Under the pieces are notes generated by a model that was not told the DNA's origin, searched no databases, and saw only the letters and a list, made by a program, of their open reading frames with translations. DNA of 64,000 bases from NCBI RefSeq assembly GCF_021789175.1, contig NZ_CP084560.1, positions 3,472,001 to 3,536,000 on the forward strand, read 5' to 3'. How positions within the stretch are numbered: position 1 is the stretch's first letter; every line of letters begins with the position of its first letter. Shown in pieces: positions 33,408 through 43,030 of this stretch. The DNA comes from Arthrobacter sp. FW306-2-2C-D06B (lineage in GTDB: Bacteria > Actinomycetota > Actinomycetes > Actinomycetales > Micrococcaceae). The position numbers were made by a program, and so were the translations under genes.

Positions 33408-34130
33408 TCAGCGGTATTCCGGGTTTTCAAAATCGAAGCGTGTGCCGGCTTTCCAGTCATCCGGGAGGTTGCCGTAGGCAGGAATGCCGCCGACGTCCTT
33501 GAGCATCCGGGCGTAGTGGAGCAGGTTCCACGTCATGAAGGTGGTGTTCCGGTTGGTGAAGTCGCTCTCGGGGCCACCAGATCCTTCGTCGAGGTAGCTG
33601 GGGCCGGGGCCGACTGCACCGATCCAGCCGGCATCGGCCTGGGGCGGAATAGTGAAGCCGACGTGCTGGAGGCTATACAGCACGTTCATGGCGCAGTGTT
33701 TGATGCCATCCTCGTTGCCCGTGATCAGGCAGCCACCGACCTTCGGATAGTAGGCCCACTGGCCTTTGCTATTGAGCTGGCCCGAATGGGCGTAGAGCCG
33801 CTCGATGAGTTTCTTGGTCTGGGAGGAGTTATCTCCAAGCCAGATAGGACCGGCCACCACCACGATGTCGGCCTCCAACACGGCCGGGTACAACTCCGGC
33901 CATTCGTCAGTGGCCCAGCCATGTTCGCGCATGTCCGGATACACTCCGGCGGCAATGTCATGGTCCACCGTGCGGATCACCTGCGTACTGACGCCCTGCT
34001 TTTCCATGATGCGCCGGCTGATGGCTATCAGTCCGTCGGTATTGCTCACTTGCGGCGATGGCTTGAGCGTCCCGTTGAAAAACACAGCCTTGAGATCGTC
34101 ATAACTGGCAGGCTTCGTTGCTTCGTTCAC
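33408..34130 (-). CDS. NADPH-dependent FMN reductase/flavodoxin-family oxidoreductase
   Basis: A 240-residue flavodoxin-fold protein. The FMN phosphate loop is in VFFNGTLKPSPQVSNTDGL (about residues 16-34), the second loop in VVVAGPIWLGDNSSQTKKLIERL (about 90-112), and a third in KVGGCLITGNEDG. It is probably a soluble flavoprotein reducing FMN, quinones or nitro compounds. It lies 22 bases upstream of ygfZ and about 90 bases downstream of the nitrobindin gene on the same strand. The shared theme of redox or Fe-S/heme stress is suggestive only. Confidence 0.82.
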   Translation of the reverse strand: MNEATKPASYDDLKAVFFNGTLKPSPQVSNTDGLIAISRRIMEKQGVSTQVIRTVDHDIAAGVYPDMREHGWATDEWPELYPAVLEADIVVVAGPIWLGDNSSQTKKLIERLYAHSGQLNSKGQWAYYPKVGGCLITGNEDGIKHCAMNVLYSLQHVGFTIPPQADAGWIGAVGPGPSYLDEGSGGPESDFTNRNTTFMTWNLLHYARMLKDVGGIPAYGNLPDDWKAGTRFDFENPEYR

Positions 34131-34220
34131 TTGCTGCTCCCCTTTGGTTCGGACTGCGAAACGGGACGTTCAGTGAGACCTCTTCGGTGAGACCTTGAAG
34201 CCAGGGAACAAGCCCTCCTA

Positions 34221-34817
34221 CTAAAGCCTGTTCAGGAAAGCCGAAGCGTGGGCCTCGAGCGACTTGCCCGGTGTGGACACATCCCAGCGCCACAACAGGT
34301 TACCATCCACGAGGCCGAAGATGCGTGTGGCCGCAGTGTATTCCTTGGAGTGGCCGCCGCGCATCACCATATCGGTGCTCATTTGGATCTGCGGCCCCTT
34401 GATTTGGCCGTAGTACAGCTCGCTGATGCCCCCCGGATGGGCGATCGTCACGGCGATGTCGAACCCGCCGTCCGCGTTCCGGTGGGCCTCGACGTCGTCG
34501 GCGGTTTTCAAAACCGGGACCATTTCCGCGGGAATCAAGCCGGGGCCGCCGTCGGCGTCGAGCATTTTCCGTTCCAGCGCCCAGAAGCCTGTTTCCACCG
34601 TGAGGGGCCGCAACTTGGTGCCGTCCTCGTCGCTGAGCCAGCTTTCCGCGCGGTACTCCAGGTAGGGCAGACCGTGGTGCGTGAAGGAGACATGCTGGAT
34701 GAAATGATCCGAGTCTTCTTCACCGGTTCCAAGCCGTCCCCGGCCTTCCCACTCACCAATGAGCCAGGAAAGGGGTACCAATTCGGGTGTCAGGTCGGAA
34801 GGGATTTCGATGGGCAC
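34221..34817 (-). CDS. Nitrobindin-like heme-binding protein (FABP-like, DUF1794)
   Basis: A 198-residue beta-barrel protein. The family signature GEWEGRG lies at residues 21-27 (GxWxGxG). The C-terminal LEAHASAFLNRL holds the histidine expected to coordinate heme iron. Characterised members bind ferric heme and isomerise peroxynitrite to nitrate. It follows a 37-residue membrane peptide gene by 36 bases. Heme binding is inferred from conserved residues. Confidence 0.85.
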   Translation of the reverse strand: MPIEIPSDLTPELVPLSWLIGEWEGRGRLGTGEEDSDHFIQHVSFTHHGLPYLEYRAESWLSDEDGTKLRPLTVETGFWALERKMLDADGGPGLIPAEMVPVLKTADDVEAHRNADGGFDIAVTIAHPGGISELYYGQIKGPQIQMSTDMVMRGGHSKEYTAATRIFGLVDGNLLWRWDVSTPGKSLEAHASAFLNRL

Positions 34818-34853
34818 AGCAATTACCTCAGCGGACCGGAAGGTACAGAAGCT

Positions 34854-34967
34854 CTACTTCTGGCCCTTGAAGAGACGGTAAACGACAAAACCAGCGAACC
34901 ACGCCATCGAGAGGCTGGCCAGGCCGAGGAGGACAAGGAAGAAGATTTCAAATGCAAGTACGGACAT
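34854..34967 (-). CDS. 37-residue single-pass membrane peptide
   Basis: A short gene with ATG at 34965-34967, AGGATGG five to six bases upstream and TAG at 34854-34856. The product begins MSVLAFEIFFLVLLGLASLS and ends FVVYRLFKGQK, one hydrophobic helix of about 25 residues with a basic C-terminus (inside-positive, so N-out/C-in is likely). It is 16 bases after the upstream membrane-protein gene and 36 before nitrobindin, so it is in that operon. Small size makes it easy to miss in annotation. The function is unknown. Confidence 0.72.
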   Translation of the reverse strand: MSVLAFEIFFLVLLGLASLSMAWFAGFVVYRLFKGQK

Positions 34968-34983
34968 GATGCCATCCTAACTG

Positions 34984-35718
34984 TTAGTAGATGAGTAGTT
35001 TGTCGATGAAGTAGCACATGGCGCCAACCGCCCAGACGGGGGCGACGCCCATTCCAAGGACGGCCGGGAAATTGAGGCGGCCGAGCCGAAGCGTCACCAT
35101 CCGGCGGAAACTGACCAGGACCGAGCCGATGACGACGCCCACCACGATGGCGGCCACGATCGCGATATTGGAGAACACGAGGCCTGCCAGCGGAGCCACC
35201 AATCCCGCCGCCACGATGCCCAAAGGCGCCACGACCCGGTCCGGCCAGCGCAACAAGCCGGCGAGGAGGGCGACGGCGGCGCTGAGAGCGGCGACCAACA
35301 CCATTTCCTTGATCCCGTTGAACCTCGCACCCGCAATCCAACCCGCGCCAAGGCAGCTCAGCAGGACGCCGGCGCAACTGCCAAGGGTGGATTCGAGCCG
35401 TTGGGCCTGACCGGTTCCGCGAATCAGCTGCACGACGAACACCGCGATCACGCCTGCGGCGATGAAGGCGGGGGTTGCGTCGAGAAATCCGGGGGCTGGC
35501 ACGAATCCGGCAGCCAAGGCTGAACCCGCACCGCTCAGGCCGATCACCGTGGCGAGCGTTTTTTTCGCGGGGACGGCCAGGAAATGGGGCCAGCCGATGC
35601 CAACCGCGGCCGACGCCAGAATTCCGACGGCGACCAGCCCTTCCGTGGGACCGTAAGAGCTGGCGACGAAAACCGCGAGCGCCACGAGGCCGACCACCCC
35701 GATGCTCCAAGACTTCAC
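34984..35718 (-). CDS. Multi-helix membrane protein of unknown function
   Basis: A 244-residue, very hydrophobic protein with about eight predicted helices, e.g. SIGVVGLVALAVFVASSYG, AAGVIAVFVVQLIRG, IVAAIVVGVVIGSVLVSF and AVGAMCYFIDKLLIY at the end. I chose GTG 35716-35718, with AGGGGCGAA upstream. The frame is open 29 codons further but that part is hydrophilic and lacks a ribosome-binding site. It is the first gene of the run to the 37-residue peptide and nitrobindin. I do not recognise a named family. Confidence 0.65.
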   Translation of the reverse strand: MKSWSIGVVGLVALAVFVASSYGPTEGLVAVGILASAAVGIGWPHFLAVPAKKTLATVIGLSGAGSALAAGFVPAPGFLDATPAFIAAGVIAVFVVQLIRGTGQAQRLESTLGSCAGVLLSCLGAGWIAGARFNGIKEMVLVAALSAAVALLAGLLRWPDRVVAPLGIVAAGLVAPLAGLVFSNIAIVAAIVVGVVIGSVLVSFRRMVTLRLGRLNFPAVLGMGVAPVWAVGAMCYFIDKLLIY

Positions 35719-36030
35719 TTCGCCCCTGACCTCACTGTGTCCCTCACCTCGTTGCGCCCTCGTGGGGTCCTCGATGGGCCCCATTTCGTTCCAGGCTGCG
35801 AGCAACCTCCTGCCAATCCTGCCTTATACGGCACAAATATGTCGCAAACATGGGTTGAAGGTGACACGAATCCCTGACGTTGCAGGGGCCTTTGGGTATA
35901 CTCGGTTGTCAACAGCGCTTCTTGTTGCAACGCTTCCGTTACAACGGAACCACGCCCCATAAGCAGCTACCGGCCGGTGGAAACCCGGTTCAGACGCCCG
36001 ATGATGCGCGGACCGCCCATTGGAGGAACT
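35719..36030. other. Divergent spacer upstream of glnR (312 bases)
   Basis: The region separates the minus-strand membrane protein from glnR. No gene is seen. It contains a plausible glnR promoter (35874-35902) and about 130 bases of glnR leader with inverted segments (GTTGCAACGC, CGTTACAACG) of unclear meaning. Confidence 0.5.
35874..35902 (+). promoter_or_regulatory. Candidate glnR promoter
   Basis: A -35-like CTGACG (35874-35879) and a -10-like TATACT (35897-35902) are separated by 17 bases, the optimum spacing. Transcription would start near 35909 and give a leader of about 120 bases. Confidence 0.5.
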
Positions 36031-36729
36031 ATGTCGCACATCCTGCTCCTGACGAACAGCACCGGGTCGTCGGTAGACATCCTGCCCGCCTTGGAGCTAT
36101 TGAACCACCGGGTCCACATCCTTCCGGCAGAGCCAACGGCATTGCTCGAAACCGACCCCACCGACGTCGTCTTCCTTGATGCCCGCAAGGACCTCGTGGG
36201 GGCCCGCTCCCTGACCCAGTTGCTCAAAGCCACGGGCTTGAGCGCCCCCCTCATCCTGATCCTCACCGAAGGCGGCATGGCTGCCGTCTCTTCCGCATGG
36301 TCTGTTGATGACATCGTCCTCGACTCGGCGGGCCCGGCCGAAGTCGAAGCCCGGATCCGCCTGGCCGTGGCCCGCGCCATCCCCGGCGAAGAGGAAACCA
36401 ACACCGAAATCCGGGCGGCCGGCGTCGTGATCGACGAGGCAAGCTACACGGCCCGCGTGAACGGGCAGCCGCTCAACCTGACCTTCAAGGAGTTCGAACT
36501 GCTGAAGTATCTGGCCCAGCACCCGGGCAGGGTGTTCACGCGCCAGCAGCTTCTCACCGAGGTGTGGGGCTACGACTACTACGGCGGCACGCGCACCGTG
36601 GACGTTCACGTCCGGCGCCTGCGTGCCAAGCTGGGCGTGGACCACGAGAACCTCATCAGCACGGTCCGCAACGTCGGCTACCGGCTGACCTTGGTCCGCT
36701 TGACGGAAGACGAGCTCACGGAGGCCTAG
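36031..36729 (+). CDS. glnR: GlnR-type orphan response regulator
   Basis: A 232-residue OmpR-family protein. The receiver-like domain starts [21 protein letters not shown] with the conserved Asp50 in [11 protein letters not shown]. The C-terminal winged helix contains [26 protein letters not shown] and [15 protein letters not shown]. The receiver lacks the usual N-terminal acidic pair and the sequence follows Streptomyces GlnR closely, the global regulator of nitrogen assimilation; GlnR has no cognate kinase, and none is adjacent here. GGAGGAAC precedes ATG 36031. A near-perfect palindromic terminator follows. The identity rests on remembered similarity. Confidence 0.85.
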   Translation: MSHILLLTNSTGSSVDILPALELLNHRVHILPAEPTALLETDPTDVVFLDARKDLVGARSLTQLLKATGLSAPLILILTEGGMAAVSSAWSVDDIVLDSAGPAEVEARIRLAVARAIPGEEETNTEIRAAGVVIDEASYTARVNGQPLNLTFKEFELLKYLAQHPGRVFTRQQLLTEVWGYDYYGGTRTVDVHVRRLRAKLGVDHENLISTVRNVGYRLTLVRLTEDELTEA

Positions 36730-36762
36730 GCTTCCGAAACGCTTCAAAACCCCGAGCTTCTG

Positions 36763-36811
36763 AAACACAGGGAAGGCCCGGACTCACTGAGTCCGGGCCT
36801 TCCCTGTGTTT
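36763..36811 (+). terminator. glnR terminator, near-perfect 24-bp palindrome
   Basis: The arms 36763-36786 and 36788-36811 are exact reverse complements (AAACACAGGGAAGGCCCGGA and its complement), ending in GTGTTTGAG. The extreme symmetry makes it active in either direction. Confidence 0.8.
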
Positions 36812-36973
36812 GAGTGGAGGACATACGGGTCGAACGTATCGAGGCCACCCCACTGGTGGATCCCCCTCGTATCCTGCTTCGCGAAGCCGGACGAGATATA
36901 GACCTTACACGGCCAACACAGTGGCCGCAAAATCGATCCCGCCAAACCGGCCGGAGACGTATAGCCTTGCAGC

Positions 36974-37945
36974 ATGAGCCCTGCGCACCCGGAGAACTGG
37001 CCCGTCCTCGTCGTCAAAGGCGCGTCGGATAACGACTTGTTGAAAGACATCAAGACGCTGGCCGCAGCTGCCGAGGAGTCGGACGGCAATCCCCCGCTGT
37101 CCGAACAGACCCTGGTCATGCTGCGCGGAGCCGATGCCGGCGACCACTCGGTGCTCACACTGGCCTTGTATGCCCCGGACGAGCAGTCCGATCCGGCGAG
37201 CGGCCAGGATCTGGCGGGAATCGCCGTCGTGGTTGAAGCGGACGACGGGACAGGAGTCCTTGAAATGGCGGTGCACCCCAGCTACCGCAACCAGGGTGTC
37301 GCAGGCCGGCTGCTGGACTCGCTCCGGAACAGCCGCGGGCTCGAGGGGCTGAACGCCTGGTCCCATGGGAACCACGAGGCCGCCGCGGAGCTTGCGTCCC
37401 GTTACGGCTACGGCCCGGTGCGCGAACTGTGGAAGATGCGGCTCATGACCTCCACAGCGGAACTGCCCGACGCCGGCCTCCCTGAGGGAGTCTCGCTGCG
37501 CGCCTTCGTGCCGGGTCAGGATGAGTCCGCCTGGCTGGCCGCCAACAGGGCGGCTTTCGCCCACCACCCCGAGCAGGGTTCCCTGACCCGGGCCGACCTG
37601 GAAGCCCGGATGGCCGAGGACTGGTTCGATCCCGCAGGTTTCCTGCTGGCCGTGAACCCGGCCGGAGAGTTGCTCGGTTTCCATTGGACCAAGGTGCACC
37701 CCCGGCAAGGACCCCATCCGGCCATCGGTGAGGTCTACGTCGTCGGCGTGACCCCTGCGGCCCAGGGGCTGGGGCTTGGCAAGGCGCTCACTGTCGCCGG
37801 GATCAGGTACCTCCAAAGCCACGAACTGCACTCCGTGATGTTGTACGTGGACGCCGACAACACCGCTGCCGTCGCCCTTTACCAGAAGCTGGGATTCGTA
37901 CGATGGGACGTCGATGTCATGTATGCGCCGTTAACCCGGGAGTAA
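36974..37945 (+). CDS. mshD: Mycothiol synthase
   Basis: A 323-residue, two-domain GNAT enzyme that acetylates Cys-GlcN-Ins in the last step of mycothiol synthesis, the main low-molecular-weight thiol of actinobacteria. Domain 1 has MAVHPSYRNQGVAGRLLDSL (about residues 98-117). Domain 2 carries the family signature ANRAAFAHHPEQGSLT and DWFDPAGFLLAV, HWTKVHP, and the acetyl-CoA loop PAAQGLGLGKALT. It lies between glnR and ppk. The ATG at 36974 has GCAGC upstream rather than a canonical Shine-Dalgarno. Confidence 0.93.
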   Translation: MSPAHPENWPVLVVKGASDNDLLKDIKTLAAAAEESDGNPPLSEQTLVMLRGADAGDHSVLTLALYAPDEQSDPASGQDLAGIAVVVEADDGTGVLEMAVHPSYRNQGVAGRLLDSLRNSRGLEGLNAWSHGNHEAAAELASRYGYGPVRELWKMRLMTSTAELPDAGLPEGVSLRAFVPGQDESAWLAANRAAFAHHPEQGSLTRADLEARMAEDWFDPAGFLLAVNPAGELLGFHWTKVHPRQGPHPAIGEVYVVGVTPAAQGLGLGKALTVAGIRYLQSHELHSVMLYVDADNTAAVALYQKLGFVRWDVDVMYAPLTRE

Positions 37946-37948
37946 CCC
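37930..37948 (+). promoter_or_regulatory. Pho-box-like direct repeat before ppk
   Basis: GTTAACCC (37930-37937) and AGTAACCC (37941-37948) repeat with an 11-base period, like the GTTCACC units bound by PhoP in actinobacteria. It overlaps the mshD stop region and lies about 100 bases upstream of ppk. Only two units are visible. Confidence 0.3.
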
Positions 37949-38049
37949 GGAACCAAGGCGTATCTGAAAGGCTAGGACATCTAGGATTCCGGCACGTGGA
38001 ATCCTTGTAGGGTTGAATCAAACCCCCGCGCTGAACGAAGGAGAGCCCG

Positions 38050-40299
38050 ATGAACCCGGACCCGGTCGGAACCACCAAAACCGAGGTCAAGGGCGCAACC
38101 TTGCCTCCCCGCTTCGGATCTTCCGAAGTCCCGGCTGCGCGGGCAACACAGGACCGCATCGACATTCCCGAATTTGCGCCCTCCCTTGAACCGGAAGGCG
38201 ACATCACTCCGGACCGCTTCCTGGACCGCGAGCTGAGCTGGCTCGCCTTCAACTCCCGGGTTCTCGAGCTCGCGGAGGATCCGGACCTGTTCCTCCTGGA
38301 GCGGGTCAATTTCCTCTCCATCTTCGCCTCGAACCTGGATGAATTCTTCATGGTGCGGGTTGCCGGCTTGAAGCGCCGCATCGCCACCGGACTCGCGGTG
38401 CCCTCCCCCGCCGGGCTGAGCCCCATCGAAGTCCTGGAGCAGATCGGCGATGCCGCCCGAAAGCTGCAGGAACGCCACGCGCGCGTGTTTGCCGAGCAGA
38501 TCCGCCCCGCTCTGGCCTATGAGCACATCCACCTCATGCGCTGGGACGAACTCGACGACGAGGCCCAGCACCGCTTGAGCATCATGTTCGGCGAGAAGGT
38601 CTTCCCGATCCTCACCCCGCTCGCCGTTGATCCCGCCCACCCGTTCCCGTACATCTCCGGCCTTTCCCTCAACCTGGCCGTGATTGTCCGCAACCCCGTG
38701 AGCGACAAGGAACTCTTCGCCCGCGTCAAGGTTCCGGACCAGCTGCCTCGGCTCGTCTCGATCGACGGACCGCGCGCCGGTGCCGTCCCAGGCCGGGTGG
38801 CACGATTCATCGCCCTCGAAGAGGTCATCGCGGTGCATTTGGACAAGCTGTTCCCCGGAATGGAAGTCATGGAGCACCATTCCTTCCGCGTCACCCGCAA
38901 CGAGGACGTGGAAGTTGAAGAGGACGACGCCGAGAACCTCCTGCAGGCGCTCGAAAAAGAACTCCTGCGCCGCCGCTTCGGCCCGCCCGTCCGGCTTGAG
39001 GTCACCACCGACATCAACCCGAACATCCGTGCGCTCCTGGTGCGGGAACTCGGTGTCGAGGAATCCGAGGTCTACTCCGTTCCGGCTCCCTTGGACCTCC
39101 GGGGCCTGTCGGTCATCGGCGGAATTGACCGCGCCGACCTCCACTACCCCAAGCACGTCCCCCACACCTCGCGGTACCTGAACGAATCCGAGACCTCCAA
39201 AGCCGCCAACGTCTTCGCGGCGATGCGTCGCCGCGACATCCTCCTGCACCACCCTTACGACTCGTTCTCGACGTCGGTCCAGGCCTTCCTGGAGCAGGCC
39301 GCCGCCGACCCCAAGGTCCAGGCCATCAAGCAGACCCTGTACCGCACGTCCGGCGATTCCCCGATCGTCGACGCACTGATCGACGCCGCCGAGGCTGGCA
39401 AGCAGGTCCTGGCCCTCGTGGAGATCAAGGCCCGCTTTGACGAGCAGGCCAACATCTCCTGGGCACGCAAACTTGAGCAGGCTGGCGTGCACGTGGTGTA
39501 CGGCATCGTGGGACTCAAGACGCACTGCAAGTTGTCCCTGGTTGTCCGCCAGGAAGTGGATGGCCTCCGCCGGTACTGCCACATCGGCACAGGCAACTAC
39601 CACCCCCGGACGGCCCGCTACTACGAGGACCTGGGCTTGTTGACCTCCAATGAGCAAGTCGGCGAGGACCTGTCCAAGCTCTTCAACCAGCTCTCCGGAT
39701 ATGCCCCCAAGTCAACCTTCAAGCGGCTCCTCGTGGCGCCGCGCTCGGTACGGTCCGGCCTGATCGACAGGATCGAGACCGAGATCCGCAATGCCCGCGC
39801 AGGAATTACCGCCAAGGTCCAGATCAAGGTCAACTCCATGGTTGACGAGGCCACCATCGATGCCCTTTACCGGGCGTCACAGGCCGGGGTAAAGGTTGAC
39901 GTCATTGTCCGTGGCATCTGCTCGCTGCGTCCGGGAGTGCCTGGACTGAGCGAGAACATCACAGTCCGCTCCGTCCTTGGCCGTTTCCTGGAGCACTCGC
40001 GCGTGTTTGCCTTCGCCAATGCCAACGATCCCGTGGTCTACATCGGCTCCGCGGACATGATGCACCGCAACCTAGACCGCCGGGTTGAAGCCCTGGTGCA
40101 GCTCTCCAACCGCGAAGACACGGCCGAGGTCATGGACCTGCTGCGCCGTTACATGGACCCGGGCACGGCCAGCTGGCACCTCGACAACCAAGGCCACTGG
40201 ACAAGGTTCCACCAGACCGAAGACGGCACGCCGCTGTTGGACATCCAGTCTTGGCTGCTTGCCTCCCGGTCCCGCCAACGTGCAGTTGCCCGGCGGTAG
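38050..40299 (+). CDS. ppk: Polyphosphate kinase 1
   Basis: A 749-residue PPK1 that polymerises the terminal phosphate of ATP into polyphosphate. The N-terminal domain begins [20 protein letters not shown]. The autophosphorylated histidine lies in [18 protein letters not shown] (about residue 517) and the second conserved histidine in [17 protein letters not shown] 50-residue hydrophilic N-terminal extension precedes the conserved part. GAAGGAGAG sits upstream of ATG 38050. mutT1 follows immediately, the same order as ppk1-mutT1 in mycobacteria. Confidence 0.96.
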   Translation: MNPDPVGTTKTEVKGATLPPRFGSSEVPAARATQDRIDIPEFAPSLEPEGDITPDRFLDRELSWLAFNSRVLELAEDPDLFLLERVNFLSIFASNLDEFFMVRVAGLKRRIATGLAVPSPAGLSPIEVLEQIGDAARKLQERHARVFAEQIRPALAYEHIHLMRWDELDDEAQHRLSIMFGEKVFPILTPLAVDPAHPFPYISGLSLNLAVIVRNPVSDKELFARVKVPDQLPRLVSIDGPRAGAVPGRVARFIALEEVIAVHLDKLFPGMEVMEHHSFRVTRNEDVEVEEDDAENLLQALEKELLRRRFGPPVRLEVTTDINPNIRALLVRELGVEESEVYSVPAPLDLRGLSVIGGIDRADLHYPKHVPHTSRYLNESETSKAANVFAAMRRRDILLHHPYDSFSTSVQAFLEQAAADPKVQAIKQTLYRTSGDSPIVDALIDAAEAGKQVLALVEIKARFDEQANISWARKLEQAGVHVVYGIVGLKTHCKLSLVVRQEVDGLRRYCHIGTGNYHPRTARYYEDLGLLTSNEQVGEDLSKLFNQLSGYAPKSTFKRLLVAPRSVRSGLIDRIETEIRNARAGITAKVQIKVNSMVDEATIDALYRASQAGVKVDVIVRGICSLRPGVPGLSENITVRSVLGRFLEHSRVFAFANANDPVVYIGSADMMHRNLDRRVEALVQLSNREDTAEVMDLLRRYMDPGTASWHLDNQGHWTRFHQTEDGTPLLDIQSWLLASRSRQRAVARR

Positions 40300-40309
40300 G
40301 CAGCGAAAG

Positions 40310-41278
40310 TTGAAGAGCGATACACCTGTTGCAGACCAGACGGACCATCCCGGAGAGCCGATCGCCGTCACGGCGGCCGGCGCTATTCCTTGGCGCGTTA
40401 CCAAGGGTGCCCTCGAGGTCCTGCTGATTCATCGGCCAAAATACGACGACTGGTCCTGGCCCAAGGGCAAGCTCGACGCCGGGGAAACCATCCCGGAGTG
40501 CGCCGTCCGCGAGATCAGGGAAGAGATCGGCCTCGACGCCGCCCTCGGGATCCCCCTTCCTCCGACCCACTATCATGTGGCGGCCGGGTTGAAGGTGGTG
40601 CACTACTGGGCGACCCAGGTCAACGGGTCCATCATCAAGCCGGACGGCGAGGAAGTGGATGCCTACATGTGGGCCGCGCCGGACAAAGCCGCACGTTTCC
40701 TGAGCAACCCGACAGATGTGGGACCCCTCCAGGCGCTCGCGAAGGCACACCTGAACAGTGAGCTGGAGACCTGGCCCCTGATTCTGGTGCGCCATGCCAA
40801 GGCCAAGCCACGATCCTCCTGGTCCAAGGCCGAAGGCAGCCGGCCGCTGGCCGTGACGGGACTGCGGCAGGCGCTGGCCGTGGAACGGCTCCTGGGCGTG
40901 TGGAAGCCGCTGCGGATCGTGAGCAGTCCGTGGGCCAGGTGCGTATCCACCATCGCGCCGTATGCCAAGTCGGCCGGAGCCAAGGTGAAACTTGTGGAGG
41001 CCCTGACCGAGCACAACCACCAGCGGAGCCCGAAGAAGACATCCGCCGTCGTCGAGGGCCTGTTCGACAAGCAGCGCGGGGTTGCGCTCTGCACCCACAG
41101 GCCGGCACTCCCCACCGTCTTGAAGACGCTCGGCGCGCGTATGGGCCCCGAGCTTCACGAGATGCTGCCTGCCCAGGATCCGTACCTGGCGCCTGGCGAG
41201 CTGATCGTGTGCCACGTGGCCCGGGCAAACGGCCAGCGCGTTGTGGCCGTGGAACAGATCAAGCCCTTCGACGACTGA
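40310..41278 (+). CDS. mutT1: Nudix hydrolase-histidine phosphatase fusion (MutT1 type)
   Basis: A 322-residue two-domain protein. The N-terminal Nudix domain has a complete box GETIPECAVREIREEIGL following GKLDA (about residues 50-75). The C-terminal SixA/phosphoglycerate-mutase-like domain has the catalytic LVRHAKAK and a second histidine in CTHRPALPTV. In mycobacteria this fusion hydrolyses 8-oxo-(d)GTP and diadenosine polyphosphates. The start is uncertain: TTG 40310 lies 11 bases after the ppk stop, and an in-frame GTG at 40280 would overlap ppk. Neither has a strong Shine-Dalgarno, which suggests coupling to ppk. Confidence 0.88.
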   Translation: MKSDTPVADQTDHPGEPIAVTAAGAIPWRVTKGALEVLLIHRPKYDDWSWPKGKLDAGETIPECAVREIREEIGLDAALGIPLPPTHYHVAAGLKVVHYWATQVNGSIIKPDGEEVDAYMWAAPDKAARFLSNPTDVGPLQALAKAHLNSELETWPLILVRHAKAKPRSSWSKAEGSRPLAVTGLRQALAVERLLGVWKPLRIVSSPWARCVSTIAPYAKSAGAKVKLVEALTEHNHQRSPKKTSAVVEGLFDKQRGVALCTHRPALPTVLKTLGARMGPELHEMLPAQDPYLAPGELIVCHVARANGQRVVAVEQIKPFDD

Positions 41279-41296
41279 CTCCAGTAAGCTGGGTGC

Positions 41297-42100
41297 GTGA
41301 GCATCCCAACCCCATATGAAGACCTCCTGCGCGACGTCATGGCCAACGGCACGCATAAGTCGGACCGCACGGGCACTGGCACGCGGAGCGTTTTCGGCCG
41401 CCAGCTGCGCTTCGATTTGAGCCGGGGTTTCCCGCTCATAACCACCAAACGGGTGCATTTCAAATCACTCGCGCTGGAGCTCTTGTGGTTCCTCCGCGGC
41501 GAGTCGAACGTGAAGTGGCTCCAGGAGCAGGGTGTCACCATCTGGGACGAGTGGGCGGACGCCGACGGCGAACTCGGCCCCGTGTACGGGGTTCAATGGC
41601 GCAGCTGGCCGACCCCCGATGGCGGGCACATTGACCAGATCGCCGAGCTCATGAAGGGCCTGGCCGCCAACCCGGATTCACGCCGGCACATCGTTTCGGC
41701 ATGGAACGTGTCCGAGATCAAGGACATGGCCCTGCCGCCGTGCCACGCGTTCTTCCAGTTCTACGTGGCCGACGGCAAGTTGTCCTGCCAGTTGTACCAG
41801 CGTTCGGCAGACATGTTCCTGGGCGTTCCGTTCAACATCGCTTCCTATGCGCTGCTGACCTGCATGGTGGCCCAGCAACTGGGCCTTGAGCCCGGCGATT
41901 TCGTCTGGACAGGCGGGGACGTCCACGTCTACGACAACCACGTCGAGCAAGTCACCGAGCAGCTCTCCCGGGAGCCATACGAGTACCCGCAATTGCGCTT
42001 CGCCCGCAAGCCGGACTCGATCTTCGACTACACCTTCGAGGACTTCGAAGTAGTCGGCTACCGCCACCATCCCTCGATCAAAGCGCCCGTGGCGGTATGA
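41297..42100 (+). CDS. thyA: Thymidylate synthase
   Basis: A 267-residue ThyA that methylates dUMP to dTMP with methylenetetrahydrofolate. The folate/dUMP region reads [18 protein letters not shown], the catalytic cysteine is Cys149 in [14 protein letters not shown], and the substrate loop is [24 protein letters not shown] 41297 is the family-consistent start, 18 bases after mutT1. folA overlaps its stop by four bases, so dihydrofolate made by ThyA is recycled by the next product. Confidence 0.97.
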   Translation: MSIPTPYEDLLRDVMANGTHKSDRTGTGTRSVFGRQLRFDLSRGFPLITTKRVHFKSLALELLWFLRGESNVKWLQEQGVTIWDEWADADGELGPVYGVQWRSWPTPDGGHIDQIAELMKGLAANPDSRRHIVSAWNVSEIKDMALPPCHAFFQFYVADGKLSCQLYQRSADMFLGVPFNIASYALLTCMVAQQLGLEPGDFVWTGGDVHVYDNHVEQVTEQLSREPYEYPQLRFARKPDSIFDYTFEDFEVVGYRHHPSIKAPVAV

Positions 42101-42684
42101 ACATCCACGAATCTCCTGCCGCGGAGTCGCCTTCCTCCGGGGAGGCCGCGGAAACGCTCAACGGAATCGGCCTGGTCTGGGCACAGACCGGCAGCGGAGT
42201 GATCGGCAAGGGCGGGACCATGCCCTGGCATGTCCCCGAGGATCTGCAGCACTTCAGCCGGCTGACAACAGGACATCCGGTCATCATGGGCCGGAAAACC
42301 TGGGAGTCTTTTCCCGCAAAGTACCGGCCCTTGCCCGGCCGCACCAATATCGTGGTGACCAGGCAACACGGCTGGGCCGACTCGCCCGAAGCACGTGGCG
42401 CCGTCGTGGTTTCCTCCCTTGATGCCGCCCTGCTTGAGTCGCAGTTCGCACCCGGCGGCCAGAATGTCTGGATCATTGGCGGCGGCGAAATTTACCGGCA
42501 GTCCATGGATATCGCGAATGTCGCTGTCGTCACGGTCATAGATTCCGACACCGACGGCGACACGTTCGCGCCGGAGTTCGGCGAGGCGTGGAGTCTTGAG
42601 TCGACGAAACCGGTTGAAGGCTGGCTGACGTCGAAGAACGGCACCAACTACCGGATCGCCACGTGGCGCCGGACGGAAGACTGA
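42097..42684 (+). CDS. folA: Dihydrofolate reductase
   Basis: A 195-residue DHFR regenerating tetrahydrofolate. Conserved features are GIGLVWAQ, the Trp-containing loop [15 protein letters not shown] with the substrate-protonating aspartate, [12 protein letters not shown] and [15 protein letters not shown] [13 protein letters not shown]. An N-terminal extension of about 22 residues ([13 protein letters not shown]) precedes the fold. The ATG overlaps the thyA stop (ATGA). Confidence 0.96.
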   Translation: MNIHESPAAESPSSGEAAETLNGIGLVWAQTGSGVIGKGGTMPWHVPEDLQHFSRLTTGHPVIMGRKTWESFPAKYRPLPGRTNIVVTRQHGWADSPEARGAVVVSSLDAALLESQFAPGGQNVWIIGGGEIYRQSMDIANVAVVTVIDSDTDGDTFAPEFGEAWSLESTKPVEGWLTSKNGTNYRIATWRRTED

Positions 42685-42686
42685 GA

Positions 42687-42911
42687 ATGCTGAAGAAACC
42701 TGAGACCCTGTTCGTGCTCGGCTACATGTTGTTGCCGCTCTTCGCGCTCTTGTCCGCGATCGTTGGACTCACCATGATCCTGGGCGGCAACAAGATCCTG
42801 GGAATCATCGTGCTTGTAGTTGTGACCCAGGTCTTCGCTTTTGGAGCCTTCTACGCCTTGCGCGCCCGCAAGGCGGCCCTGCTGGAAGAACCCGACTCCT
42901 CGCCCAAGTAA
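42687..42911 (+). CDS. Small two-helix membrane protein
   Basis: A 74-residue protein with two hydrophobic helices (LFVLGYMLLPLFALLSAIVGL and ILGIIVLVVVTQVFAFGAF) and a charged C-terminus. It starts two bases after the folA stop, so it is cotranscribed with thyA-folA. The frame is open a few codons further 5', but within folA. I do not recognise the family. Confidence 0.68.
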   Translation: MLKKPETLFVLGYMLLPLFALLSAIVGLTMILGGNKILGIIVLVVVTQVFAFGAFYALRARKAALLEEPDSSPK

Positions 42912-42966
42912 CTCGCATTAGATGTCGTTTTGAGTCCCCAAAACGACACCTACTGCCAGTCAGTTG
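42909..42966. repeat. Degenerate member of the CAGTTGTTGTCG palindrome family
   Basis: A core hairpin TGTCGTTTTG/CAAAACGACA (42923-42947, loop AGTCC) is flanked on the right by CTGCCAGTCAGTTGG and on the left by AACTCGCA. These match the outer arms of the 44.2-kb palindrome imperfectly. It overlaps the stop codon of the small membrane gene and precedes asd in the same direction. Confidence 0.7.
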
Positions 42967-43030
42967 GGTCCGGGTCACCTCGTGACGTAACCGACAGCGG
43001 CCGGGAGCCGCGAAAGTCTAGACTGGTTCA

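Noticed and set aside
36815..36839. tRNA-like T arm (minus strand, TTCGACC loop with a 5-bp ATACG/CGTAT stem) next to an acceptor-like GTCCTCCA
   Set aside because: No matching 5' acceptor strand, D arm or anticodon arm was found upstream, so it is not a complete tRNA; a tRNA 3' remnant remains conceivable but there is no integrase nearby.
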